NCBI RefSeq assembly: GCF_000428985.1
Contig: NZ_AUAZ01000014.1
Coordinates: 1-64,000 of the forward strand
DNA length: 64,000 nt
From: Marinobacterium litorale DSM 23545
Lineage (GTDB): Bacteria; Pseudomonadota; Gammaproteobacteria; Pseudomonadales; Balneatricaceae
Direction of reading: 5' to 3'
Within the stretch, counting starts at the first letter, position 1, and every line of letters begins with the position of its first letter. A program made the position numbers and the translations under genes. Shown here piece after piece: positions 1 to 8,983 of the stretch. A model generated the notes under the pieces. The model was not told the DNA's origin, searched no databases, and worked only from the letters and a program-made list of their open reading frames with translations.

Positions 1-72
1 GGTAGTTCAGTTGGTTAGAATACCTGCCTGTCACGCAGGGGGTCGCGGGTTCGAGTCCCGTCCGTTCCGCCA
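1..72 (+). tRNA. tRNA-Asp (GUC), 5' end outside the window
   Basis: The anticodon stem CCTGC/GCAGG encloses the loop CTGTCAC, giving anticodon GUC for aspartate. The T-arm GGTTCGAGTCC and an encoded CCA at 70-72 are present. The window begins at the last two bases of the 5' acceptor strand, so about five bases are missing. A short GCACC/GGTGC hairpin follows at 80-94 and may aid 3' processing or termination. It is probably the last gene of a tRNA cluster extending upstream, which cannot be seen here. Confidence 0.95.
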
Positions 73-141
73 CTTATTCGCACCTTTTCGGTGCTCCCTT
101 CCCGGATGTAATCTTGTCGTCTTTCCGGCGGTCCAAGGAAA

Positions 142-1077
142 ATGATCTCTGTCACAAAGCTTAACTCCCGGTTCCTGCTAGAGCGGGAAGTTCAGATGGG
201 AATGCTCAGGCTCGATAAGCTTCACCCCCATATCAGTGGTAACAAGTGGTTCAAACTTCATCGGTTGATTCAGCGGCTGGAAAAAGGGGAGCGTCCCAAT
301 CTGATCAGCTTCGGTGGAGCCTGGTCCAATCATCTGCATGCACTGGCGTATGTGGGCCACTGCTTTGGTGTTAAAACGCTGGGTTTTGTGCGCGGGCATC
401 CCGAGAGCCCTCCTACGGCCATGTTGGACGATGTGCGTGGCTGGGGGATGGAGATCCGGTTTCTTGGTCGCGAGGCGTATCGCCAGAAAGATAAGCCGGC
501 ATTCCTTGCGGAGCTAACCGCCGAGTATCCTGGTTGGGTTGTTATTCCCGAAGGGGGGAGCGGTGCAGACGCCGTACATGGGTGCCGACAGATCTGGGCC
601 GATATGGAGGTGGGCGAGTGGTCGGAGCCCGATATACTGGCTTGTGCCGTGGGTACGGGTGGAACCTTGGCGGGACTGGTGGCGGGTAAGCCCCCAAGTA
701 CAGAGGTTATTGGTGTTCCCGTTCTTAACCTCGGGGAAAACGCCGTGGCCATGGTGCGCGGTCTCCTTGAGCAGGCGGGCTACGTCGATCCGGGTGGTTG
801 GCACATCGACAGTCAGGGAGTGTTTGGTGGATATGCGCGGTTACCGGGGCAGTTGGCGCTGTTGGATCAGTTATTCTCGGCTAGGCACCACTTTGATCTC
901 GACCCGGTGTACACATTGAAGTTGGTGATGTCGATTCATCGTGGAATCTTGAGGGGCTCGATTCCTGCGGGAAGTCGTGTCTTGCTGGTACACTCTGGAG
1001 GCTTGCAGGGGCGTCGAGGTTTCCAGGATAGAATCCAGAGGGCTGTTTCTGACTTTTATGGGCCGCTACCCCTATAA
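142..1077 (+). CDS. PLP-dependent ACC deaminase / D-cysteine desulfhydrase family protein
   Basis: This 311-aa fold-type II PLP enzyme belongs to the 1-aminocyclopropane-1-carboxylate deaminase / D-cysteine desulfhydrase family. The motif SGNKWFKL carries the likely PLP lysine (K35). A GGAWSNHLHAL segment near residue 60 matches the substrate and PLP ring contact region, and GTGGTLAGL near residue 175 is the phosphate-binding loop. The N-terminus is slightly short for the family, but no upstream start is better. The ATG at 142 has AAGGAA at 135-140, unusually close to it. It is followed after 55 nt by nadK on the same strand. Family members act on D-cysteine, ACC or related D-amino acids, and the substrate cannot be read from sequence. 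Most family members of this length are uncharacterised. Confidence 0.85.
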   Translation: MISVTKLNSRFLLEREVQMGMLRLDKLHPHISGNKWFKLHRLIQRLEKGERPNLISFGGAWSNHLHALAYVGHCFGVKTLGFVRGHPESPPTAMLDDVRGWGMEIRFLGREAYRQKDKPAFLAELTAEYPGWVVIPEGGSGADAVHGCRQIWADMEVGEWSEPDILACAVGTGGTLAGLVAGKPPSTEVIGVPVLNLGENAVAMVRGLLEQAGYVDPGGWHIDSQGVFGGYARLPGQLALLDQLFSARHHFDLDPVYTLKLVMSIHRGILRGSIPAGSRVLLVHSGGLQGRRGFQDRIQRAVSDFYGPLPL

Positions 1078-1132
1078 TAGCGAGCGTTTACGCCTCTGTA
1101 AGGGAGGGTCGGGCTAAGCTAAGGGCATATTC

Positions 1133-2014
1133 ATGGAAAATTTTCGCAATATCGGGTTGATTGGTCGCCTGGGTAGTAAAAAGGTGATCGATACGCTCAA
1201 AGCGCTGATCCGTTTTCTGGATGAGCAAGGCCTGAATGTCATTCTCGATCAGAAGATCGCCGAAGTGATGCCCGGGCACGGGCGTCAAGTCGCCAAGCAG
1301 TCACGAATGGGCGATAGCTGTGACCTGGTTATCGTGGTGGGGGGAGATGGAAGTCTGCTGGGGGCTGCCCGTTCGCTGGCCCAAAGTCATGTGCCGGTAT
1401 TGGGCGTGAATCGCGGTAATCTGGGCTTTCTTACCGATATAGCACCGGCTGAGATCGAGGAGAAGGTTGCCGAAGTGCTGGCCGGGCGTTATGCCGTGGA
1501 TACGCGCTTTCTGCTCGACGTGACAGTGAAGCGTGAAGGGGAGCCGATCGCTGAATCGACAGCGCTTAATGACTGCGTGCTCCACCCGGGCAAGGCAACC
1601 CGGATGATTGAATTCGAACTCTACATAGAGGGGCAGTTCGTTTATACCCAGCGTTCCGATGGTTTGATTGTTTCGACGCCAACAGGCTCGACCGCCTATG
1701 CGCTATCCGGTGGTGGCCCGATTATGCACCCTAAGCTGGATGCTCTGGTTCTGGTACCCATGTTCCCCCACACGCTTTCCAGTCGTCCTATCGTCGTTGA
1801 CGGGAACAGCGAGTTGAAACTTGTGATCACAGATCGCAATGAAACCTACCCCTCTATCTCCTGCGACGGTCAAATGAATATCGCACTGGCGCCGGGTGAT
1901 ACCGTGACAATTCACAAAAAACCGCACAAGCTAAAGCTACTACACCCTTTAAATTACGACTTTTACCGGACATGTCGGGAGAAGTTGGGGTGGGGCACGA
2001 AGCTGGGTGAATAG
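1133..2014 (+). CDS. nadK: NAD kinase
   Basis: NadK phosphorylates NAD+ at the 2' hydroxyl of the adenosine ribose using ATP to make NADP+, in the cytoplasm. The 293-aa length matches the E. coli enzyme. The catalytic GGDG lies at residues 70-73, followed by the NRGNLGFLTDI segment and the conserved STPTGSTAYALSGGGPI nucleotide-binding stretch. The start ATG follows a purine-rich AAGGGCAT leader. The stop is separated by only 2 nt from the downstream phosphoesterase, and the rhomboid gene then overlaps that one, so the three are very probably co-transcribed. Confidence 0.97.
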   Translation: MENFRNIGLIGRLGSKKVIDTLKALIRFLDEQGLNVILDQKIAEVMPGHGRQVAKQSRMGDSCDLVIVVGGDGSLLGAARSLAQSHVPVLGVNRGNLGFLTDIAPAEIEEKVAEVLAGRYAVDTRFLLDVTVKREGEPIAESTALNDCVLHPGKATRMIEFELYIEGQFVYTQRSDGLIVSTPTGSTAYALSGGGPIMHPKLDALVLVPMFPHTLSSRPIVVDGNSELKLVITDRNETYPSISCDGQMNIALAPGDTVTIHKKPHKLKLLHPLNYDFYRTCREKLGWGTKLGE

Positions 2015-2016
2015 GT

Positions 2017-3006
2017 GTGCTGGTGACTGAAGAACGACGCGGGGTAGACCTGATCGGTGATGTGCACGGTTGTGCTATCAGTCTGTGTCTGTTGCTGGAC
2101 AGAATGGGCTACCGGCGCATAAACGGTGTTTACCGACACCCCCATCGACGGGTCGTTTTTATTGGCGATATTGTTGATCGTGGTCCCCATATACGCGAGG
2201 CGCTGCATATCGTCCGCGCCATGGTCGATGCCGGCGAGGCTGACATCATCATGGGTAACCATGAGTACAACCTGCTGTGCTATCTCACGCCCAAAGCGGA
2301 TGGTGAAGGCTATCTGCGCGCGCATACGGCACGCCACCAGCGCATTTTGCAGCAGACGCTGGATCAGTTTCATGGACATGAGTATGAGCTGCAGGAGTAT
2401 ATGGAGTGGTTTCTGCAGCTACCCTTATTTATCGAGACCGACCGGTTCCGTGCTGTCCATGCCTGCTGGCACCAGACGTTGATCGATCAGTTTGTTGAGC
2501 AGAGGGGCGGCAACCGTATTGATAAGGCGTTTTTACTGCGCTCCGCCGAAGAGGGTAGTTTTGAGTGGGAGGTGATGGATCGCCTGCTGCGTGGCACTCA
2601 CCTGCGTTTGCCCAACGACGAGGTTATTGTCAGTAAGGATGGGTTTAAACGCCACTTTTTCCGAACCAAGTTCTGGTCCGACAACCCTCAGCGCATGGGC
2701 GATGTCGTTTTCCAGCCCGATCCACTGCCTGAGCACATAGCGCGCCGCGAACTGACCGATTCTCAGCGTGCAGACCTGCTGCATTATGGCCCGGATGAAA
2801 AGCTGCTTTTTATGGGACATTACTGGTGCGAAGGAACGCCGGCACCGATTCGCGATAACATCGCGTGCCTGGATTTCAGTGCCGTTAAGTACGGCAAGCT
2901 GGTCGCCTACCGGCTCGATGATGAAACGGCGCTCCGGGCCGATAAGTTCGTCTGGGTTGATGTGGCACGAGAAGTCGGGCGCATGGATGTGGAGATGGGG
3001 GGGTGA
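2017..3006 (+). CDS. calcineurin-like metallophosphoesterase
   Basis: This 329-aa protein carries the full metallophosphatase signature: DLIGDVHGC (metal ligands D15 and H17), VFIGDIVDRGP and IIMGNHEYN, with a later MGHYW histidine near residue 268. The arrangement resembles PrpE/ApaH-like and PP2A-like bacterial phosphatases. Substrates may be phosphoproteins, diadenosine polyphosphates or nucleotides, and I cannot choose between them. The start is a GTG two bases after the nadK stop, and a second GTG two codons later is equally possible. The stop overlaps the GTG start of the rhomboid gene. Confidence 0.85.
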   Translation: MLVTEERRGVDLIGDVHGCAISLCLLLDRMGYRRINGVYRHPHRRVVFIGDIVDRGPHIREALHIVRAMVDAGEADIIMGNHEYNLLCYLTPKADGEGYLRAHTARHQRILQQTLDQFHGHEYELQEYMEWFLQLPLFIETDRFRAVHACWHQTLIDQFVEQRGGNRIDKAFLLRSAEEGSFEWEVMDRLLRGTHLRLPNDEVIVSKDGFKRHFFRTKFWSDNPQRMGDVVFQPDPLPEHIARRELTDSQRADLLHYGPDEKLLFMGHYWCEGTPAPIRDNIACLDFSAVKYGKLVAYRLDDETALRADKFVWVDVAREVGRMDVEMGG

Positions 3007-3857
3007 TTCCGGTCATTGAGGTTTCATTGGCCGAAGACCTGGCACCCTTCACGACCGTTCTGTGGGAGTACGAAGTGCCCCACCGGGTTGTGGAAGAAGC
3101 CGATCGCCAGATCTTACTGGTTTCTCGAAGCGTCGACCCGGGCCAGGTTCGCGCCCTGTATGACTATTGGAAGCAGGGGGGCGATCTGGGGCGAATCGAG
3201 TTACGACCGGTTAAGCGGAGACGGTTGAGTGCTCCACGGGTAAGCCCGGGCCGTATAAAAGCAACCCTGTCCCTGATTGCGCTGAGCGTTCTGGCGACCC
3301 TGTTGATCGGCTTTGGCGCCAACGATCAATGGATGGCGCGACTGACATTTGTCGACTTTACGTTGACCGGTGATGGCCGGCTTTATTTCGATAGCCTGCT
3401 CAGCATGCTGGAATCCGGGCAATGGTGGCGCTTGGTGACACCGGTTTTTCTCCATTTCAGTCTGCTTCATATTCTGTTCAACCTGCTTTGGGTGTGGGTT
3501 GTCGGACAGAGGGTGGAGGTGTTGCAAGGGCCCTGGGCGCTGATCGGGTTGGCTGCATTCACGGGTGTGGCTTCCAATGTGGCGCAGTTCTGGGTTTCCG
3601 GGCCGATGTTTGGCGGTATGTCTGGTGTGGTGTTCGGACTGCTCAGCTATACCTGGCTCTGGGATCGTCTGGAGCCCCACCGCCGCTTTGGTTTACCTCC
3701 GGCGTTAATGGGGTTAATGGTGCTCTGGCTGGCATTGGGTTTTACTGGCGTTTTAGAGGGGTTTGGACTGGGGGCTATTGCCAATACGGCACACCTGGTG
3801 GGGATGCTTGCAGGTTTGGCGTTCTGGCCGATTGGGCGCTTGTTTAAACCGCGGTAG
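3003..3857 (+). CDS. rhomboid family intramembrane serine protease (GlpG-like)
   Basis: The first ~90 residues form a soluble N-terminal domain resembling the GlpG cytoplasmic domain, followed by about six hydrophobic helices. The catalytic serine sits in the GGMSGVVFG motif (GxSG), and the partner histidine is in AHLVGMLAGL in the last helices. The HFSLLHILFNLLW segment matches the conserved helix-2 HxxxN region. Rhomboids cleave single-pass membrane substrates within the bilayer. The GTG start overlaps the stop of the upstream phosphoesterase and has a GGAG sequence about 10 nt before it. Unlike in E. coli, it is not next to glpE or glpR but in a nadK operon. Confidence 0.9.
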   Translation: MIPVIEVSLAEDLAPFTTVLWEYEVPHRVVEEADRQILLVSRSVDPGQVRALYDYWKQGGDLGRIELRPVKRRRLSAPRVSPGRIKATLSLIALSVLATLLIGFGANDQWMARLTFVDFTLTGDGRLYFDSLLSMLESGQWWRLVTPVFLHFSLLHILFNLLWVWVVGQRVEVLQGPWALIGLAAFTGVASNVAQFWVSGPMFGGMSGVVFGLLSYTWLWDRLEPHRRFGLPPALMGLMVLWLALGFTGVLEGFGLGAIANTAHLVGMLAGLAFWPIGRLFKPR

Positions 3858-3929
3858 AGCTGCACTGGCGTTAAATTCCTTTACCGCTGTAAGATGATCG
3901 GTTCTTGCAGTGCTCGCAGGAGAGAGACA

Positions 3930-4199
3930 ATGAACTTTGAAAAAATGATCGAGGCGATGACGCCGGAGGTCTACGAGTCCTTAAAGCGTTCGGTTGAGCT
4001 GGGCAAATGGCCCAACGGCGAGCGCTTGAGCCAGGAACAGCGAGAAACCAGTTTGCGTGCAGTCATTGCTTATGAACATGCGCGCGATATGCCGCAGGAT
4101 AAGCGCGTTGGCTTTATTGATCGAACCAAAGCGGATGGCAGTCAACATGGTAGCGATCCCCTGGCCGCTGAAACATTGAAGATATTGAATGAGCATTGA
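3930..4199 (+). CDS. YeaC family protein (DUF1315)
   Basis: This 89-aa acidic protein has the MTPEVYESLKRSVELGKWPNG and LSQEQRE segments characteristic of the DUF1315/YeaC family. Function is unknown. The ATG at 3930 is chosen because the family starts with MNxEKMI-like sequence and because GCAGGAGAGAG precedes it. An upstream in-frame start at 3894 would add 12 unrelated residues. Its last 11 nt overlap the following DUF2797 gene, indicating coupled translation. Confidence 0.85.
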   Translation: MNFEKMIEAMTPEVYESLKRSVELGKWPNGERLSQEQRETSLRAVIAYEHARDMPQDKRVGFIDRTKADGSQHGSDPLAAETLKILNEH

Positions 4200-5034
4200 T
4201 CTATCGGAGCCGCTGCATACCCAGGGCGCGCTGCGAAAAATGCAGGTGGTGCTCTCAACGCCGGTGGAGTATCGACTGGCGTTTAACGATGGGCAGACCG
4301 TTAAACTCAATGATCTGCTGGGGCAGCCCATCGAGTTGCAGTATGAGGGAGAGATCCACTGCCTTCACTGTGGTCGTAAAACCAGCAAAAGTTTTAATCA
4401 GGGATATTGCTACCCCTGTTTCAAGCGCCTGCCCCAGTGTGATTCCTGCATTGTGAAACCCGAACTCTGCCATTTTCATGAGGGTACCTGCCGGGATCCC
4501 GCCTGGGGCGAGCAGAACTGTTTTGCTCCCCATGTGGTGTACCTGGCGAATTCGTCCGGGCTCAAGGTAGGAATTACCCGGGCGCAGCAGATACCGACCC
4601 GGTGGATTGATCAGGGAGCCGTGTCTGCGCTCCCTATCCTCGAAGTTGATAACCGCCTTCATTCCGGTCTAGTCGAACGGATATTTGCCGAGCATGTCAG
4701 CGATAAGACCAACTGGCGTACGATGCTTAAAGGGGATCAGTCAGAGATTGATCTCACTGAGGAGAGAGCGCGGCTGTTGGCGCTGTGTGCCGATTCACTG
4801 GCCTCGCTTCGTGCTACGTATGGGGAGGCGTCGATCAGGGAACTCGATCGAGAACCGGTGCGGATCGAATATCCGGTGCTTGAGTATCCGGCCAAGGTCA
4901 GCAGCTTCAATTTCGACAAGCAACCCCGTGTCACAGGCACTTTGCTGGGAATCAAAGGTCAGTACCTGTTACTGGATACCGGTGTAATCAATATCCGTAA
5001 GTTTGGTGCCTATCAGGTCAGTATTCGCGCGTAA
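4189..5034 (+). CDS. DUF2797 domain-containing protein
   Basis: This 281-aa protein matches the DUF2797 family. Six cysteines in the first half (CLHCGRK, CYPC, CDSC) look like a zinc-binding module. It is followed by a VVYLANSSGLKVGITR segment that resembles the first strands of a GIY-YIG-like fold, then an ILEVDNR region. Biochemical function is unknown; nuclease activity would be a guess from the fold resemblance only. It overlaps YeaC by 11 nt and is followed 10 nt later by pepN, so the three may form one transcription unit. Confidence 0.8.
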   Translation: MSIDLSEPLHTQGALRKMQVVLSTPVEYRLAFNDGQTVKLNDLLGQPIELQYEGEIHCLHCGRKTSKSFNQGYCYPCFKRLPQCDSCIVKPELCHFHEGTCRDPAWGEQNCFAPHVVYLANSSGLKVGITRAQQIPTRWIDQGAVSALPILEVDNRLHSGLVERIFAEHVSDKTNWRTMLKGDQSEIDLTEERARLLALCADSLASLRATYGEASIRELDREPVRIEYPVLEYPAKVSSFNFDKQPRVTGTLLGIKGQYLLLDTGVINIRKFGAYQVSIRA

Positions 5035-5044
5035 ATCAGGAGTG

Positions 5045-7663
5045 ATGATGTCGCAACAACAGCCACAAACCATCTATCTGAAAGACTATCAGGTTCCGTC
5101 CCATCTGATCGCAAAAACCGAGTTGCGCTTCGAGCTGGCTGAGGAAGAAACGCTGGTTCGGGCGACCCTGCATGTACGGCGCAATCCCGAGGGGGCTCAA
5201 GCCCGGCCGGCACTGGTCCTGAATGGGCATCCCTCTTTGGAGTTATGCCGTCTTTCTATCGATGGTCAGGTGCTTTCGGAGCGGGATTTTCAACGTACGG
5301 ATGAGACGTTGACCATCACCCAGGTGCCGGAAGAGTTCACTCTGGAGTGTCTGACCCGTATTCATCCCGAGACCAATACTGCGCTTGAGGGGCTCTACAA
5401 GTCCGATGGTATGTTTTGCACCCAGTGTGAAGCGGAAGGTTTTCGCCGGATCACCTTTTACCCGGATCGTCCCGATGTGATGTCGGTGTTCAGTACGACG
5501 GTCGTTGCCGATAAAACGCGTTATCCGATACTGCTTTCCAATGGCAATCCGGTGGAAACCGGGGAGGAAGATGACGGCCGTCATTTTGTCACCTGGGACG
5601 ATCCTTTCCCCAAGCCCGCCTACCTGTTTGCGCTGGTCGCCGGCGACCTCGCGGTGCTAGAGGATAGCTATACCACGAGCTCTGGTCGCAAGGTCAGCCT
5701 GAAGATTTATGCGGAGCGCAAGGACCTGGATAAGCTCGATCACGCCATGGCGTCGCTCAAAAAAGCGATGCACTGGGATGAGCAGGTATACGGCCGTGAG
5801 TACGATCTCGATATTTATATGATTGTCGCGGTGGATTTCTTCAACATGGGGGCGATGGAAAACAAGGGCCTGAATATCTTCAATACCAGCTGTGTGCTGG
5901 CGAGCCCGAAAACCACCACAGATGCCGCTTTTCAGCGGGTCGAAAGCGTCGTTGCCCACGAGTATTTTCATAACTGGTCGGGTAACCGGGTTACCTGCCG
6001 GGATTGGTTCCAGCTCAGCCTGAAAGAGGGCTTCACCGTCTTTCGTGATGCGGAGTTTTCGGCCGATGTGAACTCGCGCACCGTCAAACGGGTTGAGGAC
6101 GTGACGCTGCTGCGAACGGCCCAGTTTGCCGAAGACGGTGGGCCCATGGCGCATCCGGTTCGTCCGGATTCCTACATGGAAATCTCTAATTTCTACACGC
6201 TGACGGTCTACGAGAAAGGTGCGGAAGTCGTTCGGATGATTCACAGCCTGCTCGGGCCTGAGCAGTTCAGAGCCGGGGCGGATCTCTATTTCCAGCGTCA
6301 CGACGGTCAGGCCGTGACCACCGACGATTTCGTTAAGGCGATGGAAGATGCCTCGGGGCGTGATCTGACCCAGTTCCGCCGCTGGTACAGCCAGGCGGGT
6401 ACGCCAAACGTGGAGGCCTCAGGTTCCTGGGATGCAGAACAGGGCCGTTACCGCCTTACGCTGCGACAGAGTACGCCGGCCACGCCGGGACAGGATGAAA
6501 AACTGCCACTCCATATGCCCATCGCCTACGGGTTGCTGGATCAACAGGGTCGTGAACTCAGCGCTGGTGTCCTTGAGTTGACCGAGTCTGAGCAGACATT
6601 TGTTTTTGATAACCTTCCTGGTCACCCGGTACCTTCCCTGCTGCGGGGCTTTTCTGCGCCGGTGAAGCTCAGTTTTGATTACAGCGACGAGGAGCTGATG
6701 CTTTTGCTGAAGTCCGATACGGATGGCTTCAATCGCTGGGATGCCGGTCAGCGTATGGCGGTACGCCTGATGCTGGGAATGATCGATGACTACCGGGCGG
6801 GCCGCTCGATCCAGGTACCATCACTCCTGGTGGAGAGTTGGGCCAGTGTGCTGCGTGATCGCTCGCTGGATCCGGCCATGGTGGCGCACTTGCTCAGACT
6901 GCCGGGCGAAGCCTATCTGGCGGAACAGTGTCAGACGGTGGATGTGGAAGCGATCCATGAGGTGCGCCAGGCGTTGCGAGAGCAGTTGGCGAATGCGTTA
7001 AAGGACGACTGGCTGCAGGCCTACAAGCGCAGCTGCCAGGACGGCGCCTATACCCCGGATGCGGAATCGATCGCACGGCGCAGCTTGAAAAACCTCTGTC
7101 TGGGGTATCTGCTGGCAACGGGTGAAGATGCGTGGCTGGCATTGGCCGAGGAACAGTTCAGCCGTGCCGACAATATGACGGATCAGCACGCGGCGCTATC
7201 GCTGGTGGTGCACTCATCTTTCCGGGAAGCTGGCGAGCGTATGCTGGATGCGTTCCATAACCAGTGGCAGCATGAGGCGCTGGTCATGAATCAGTGGTTT
7301 GCTGTACAGGCCAGTGATCCCTGGCCCGGTGCACTGGAACGGGTACAGAGGCTGGCCGAGCATCCGCTGTTCGATGAGCGCAATCCGAACAAACTGAGAG
7401 CGCTGATAGCCGCCTTTTGCGCCCAGAATCCGGTCCGTTTTCATGCCGAAGATGGCAGCGGTTACCGCTTCCTGGCGGATTGGATTATCAAGCTTAATAC
7501 TTCGAATCCACAGGTTGCATCCCGGTTGCTGACCCCGTTAACCCGGTGGAAGCGCTACCCGGACGCCGCACAGGCTAAAATGAAGTCTGAACTGGAGCGG
7601 ATTCTGGCTGTGGATAAGTTGTCGCCGGATGTCTATGAGGTAGTCAGCAAAAGCTTGGCTTGA
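5045..7663 (+). CDS. pepN: aminopeptidase N (M1 family)
   Basis: This 872-aa M1 zinc aminopeptidase has nearly the same length as E. coli PepN (870). The exopeptidase signature GAMENKGLN lies near residue 269. The zinc motif HEYFHNW is near residue 305, with the third ligand in the downstream LKEGFTVFRD glutamate. It removes N-terminal residues from peptides in the cytoplasm as part of peptide recycling. ATG ATG at 5045/5048 is preceded by CAGGAG, so either codon could be used. An in-frame upstream start at 5003 lies inside the DUF2797 gene and is unlikely. Confidence 0.96.
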   Translation: MMSQQQPQTIYLKDYQVPSHLIAKTELRFELAEEETLVRATLHVRRNPEGAQARPALVLNGHPSLELCRLSIDGQVLSERDFQRTDETLTITQVPEEFTLECLTRIHPETNTALEGLYKSDGMFCTQCEAEGFRRITFYPDRPDVMSVFSTTVVADKTRYPILLSNGNPVETGEEDDGRHFVTWDDPFPKPAYLFALVAGDLAVLEDSYTTSSGRKVSLKIYAERKDLDKLDHAMASLKKAMHWDEQVYGREYDLDIYMIVAVDFFNMGAMENKGLNIFNTSCVLASPKTTTDAAFQRVESVVAHEYFHNWSGNRVTCRDWFQLSLKEGFTVFRDAEFSADVNSRTVKRVEDVTLLRTAQFAEDGGPMAHPVRPDSYMEISNFYTLTVYEKGAEVVRMIHSLLGPEQFRAGADLYFQRHDGQAVTTDDFVKAMEDASGRDLTQFRRWYSQAGTPNVEASGSWDAEQGRYRLTLRQSTPATPGQDEKLPLHMPIAYGLLDQQGRELSAGVLELTESEQTFVFDNLPGHPVPSLLRGFSAPVKLSFDYSDEELMLLLKSDTDGFNRWDAGQRMAVRLMLGMIDDYRAGRSIQVPSLLVESWASVLRDRSLDPAMVAHLLRLPGEAYLAEQCQTVDVEAIHEVRQALREQLANALKDDWLQAYKRSCQDGAYTPDAESIARRSLKNLCLGYLLATGEDAWLALAEEQFSRADNMTDQHAALSLVVHSSFREAGERMLDAFHNQWQHEALVMNQWFAVQASDPWPGALERVQRLAEHPLFDERNPNKLRALIAAFCAQNPVRFHAEDGSGYRFLADWIIKLNTSNPQVASRLLTPLTRWKRYPDAAQAKMKSELERILAVDKLSPDVYEVVSKSLA

Positions 7664-7752
7664 ACAAAGGTCTACACCGGGAACGGTTGACGTGTGGGTG
7701 TCGGATGCCGTTGAATTTGTCAGATAATAAAACTGCCAGGATGAGATAAAGG

Positions 7753-8139
7753 ATGGAAAAATATTTAAGTGCTTCCGATAAGTTCGATCTGCAACAGAAC
7801 TATCGCAGGTTTCTGAAATATCAGGAGCAGTTCAGCTTTGCCAATGAATCGCTAAAAGAAGCGCGGGCGAGCCGGGTGTGGGTGGTTGGTCTGATTACGC
7901 TGCTGTTTGCGCTGGCTTCCGATTTTTTCCTGGGGGCTGCTGCGGCGCTGTTTGGTCTTTATTTTTACCGCATAGTGCTCGCCTGGTATCAGAGCTCTCA
8001 GGCGGAAGAGGGGCGCGAGCAGATGGAGCGCTGGTTTGCCGGTAAGGGATTGAAGTTCCAGGGGCGGGTTCTCTATCACCGTAACGACGAACTGCTTGAA
8101 AGCCCGATCGACCCGTTTGACGACGCACTTTACCGCTAA
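7753..8139 (+). CDS. uncharacterised small membrane protein
   Basis: I do not recognise this 128-aa protein. Residues 1-35 are charged and polar. Residues ~38-75 form one long or two closely spaced hydrophobic segments (VWVVGLITLLFALASDFFLG and following). The C-terminal 50 residues are soluble and acidic. AAAGG at 7748-7752 directly precedes the ATG. It is followed after 16 nt by the AlbA_2 protein and then the HAD phosphatase, so the three look like one operon. Confidence 0.7.
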   Translation: MEKYLSASDKFDLQQNYRRFLKYQEQFSFANESLKEARASRVWVVGLITLLFALASDFFLGAAAALFGLYFYRIVLAWYQSSQAEEGREQMERWFAGKGLKFQGRVLYHRNDELLESPIDPFDDALYR

Positions 8140-8155
8140 TTGACGGAGGCCGGGC

Positions 8156-8983
8156 GTGAAACGTGAGTATCGCCGCCTGAGCCGACGTACTCAATCCCTT
8201 CTGGCTGCGCCGGAAGGGATTAATGTGGACTTTAAACGCGAGGTGCAGGCGGTGCGCAGTGCCGATCTGGTTGCCTTCGCGAACTCACCGCTTGGCGGTA
8301 CCCTTCTGATCGGCATCGATGAATATACCAGTCCCGATGGCGTGCAGCGTGGCCGGGTAGTCGGCTGTGATGTGGATGACCGGGCGCGCCTGTTGCTTGT
8401 CAACAAAGCCACGGAGTGTATTCCCAATATCGAGCTTCAGATCGTCACCGAAAACCTCTCTCAGTCCCGGCCGGTTTTGCGGGTCGAAATCCCTTCAGGG
8501 CGGATAAAACCTTACTGTACCCATGGCGGCGAGTATCGGATTCGAACGGATGGCCGAAACCGCGCGCTGCTCCCCGAGGAACTGCTGGCGATCTATATGG
8601 ATCGGGAGGGGGAGCAGTTTATATCCCGCTTTCGTTACGCGGTGAGTCAACTTGAACACCAGGTTGAGGGCGTTAATCGCTCGTTGAGCCAGGGGATGTT
8701 GACGGTCAGCCAGCACCTGGAGGACCTGGACGACCAGTTGCGGCATACGCTTCACCGAATTGAGCAGCTGACTGACAGCAATAAGAAGCGTTCCCGAAAC
8801 CTGCTGCAGGCCTTGAGAGAGAGCCAGCGCAGCATTACCCAGCTCGAACAGGTCGTCACACCGAAAATGGATGCGATGGGAGGCACCCTGTTACAGGATA
8901 TCGAGCACAAACTGGGGATGCTGCTGGATTTGATCGACAATGACGTGGAGCTGGATGAGTCTCCTCCGGATGAGATGGATTGA
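8156..8983 (+). CDS. AlbA_2 (Schlafen-like) domain protein with C-terminal coiled coil
   Basis: Residues ~18-140 match the AlbA_2 (Schlafen AlbA_2, putative DNA-binding) domain. The signature runs from EGINVDFKREV through VAFANSPLGGTLLIGIDE to RIKPYCTHGGEYRIRTDGRNRALLPEE. The remaining ~120 residues are strongly heptad-like and glutamine/leucine rich, and predict a coiled coil. It lacks the helicase-like C-terminal part found in many AlbA_2 regulators. The start is a GTG at 8156 preceded by GGAGG. The TGA stop shares one base with the next ATG (TGATG). Role unknown; a DNA- or RNA-binding regulator or scaffold is possible. Confidence 0.75.
   Translation: MKREYRRLSRRTQSLLAAPEGINVDFKREVQAVRSADLVAFANSPLGGTLLIGIDEYTSPDGVQRGRVVGCDVDDRARLLLVNKATECIPNIELQIVTENLSQSRPVLRVEIPSGRIKPYCTHGGEYRIRTDGRNRALLPEELLAIYMDREGEQFISRFRYAVSQLEHQVEGVNRSLSQGMLTVSQHLEDLDDQLRHTLHRIEQLTDSNKKRSRNLLQALRESQRSITQLEQVVTPKMDAMGGTLLQDIEHKLGMLLDLIDNDVELDESPPDEMD

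Noticed and set aside
3894-3929. Longer start for the YeaC protein
   Set aside because: The extra 12 residues are not in the family, and the ribosome binding site lies immediately before the ATG at 3930.
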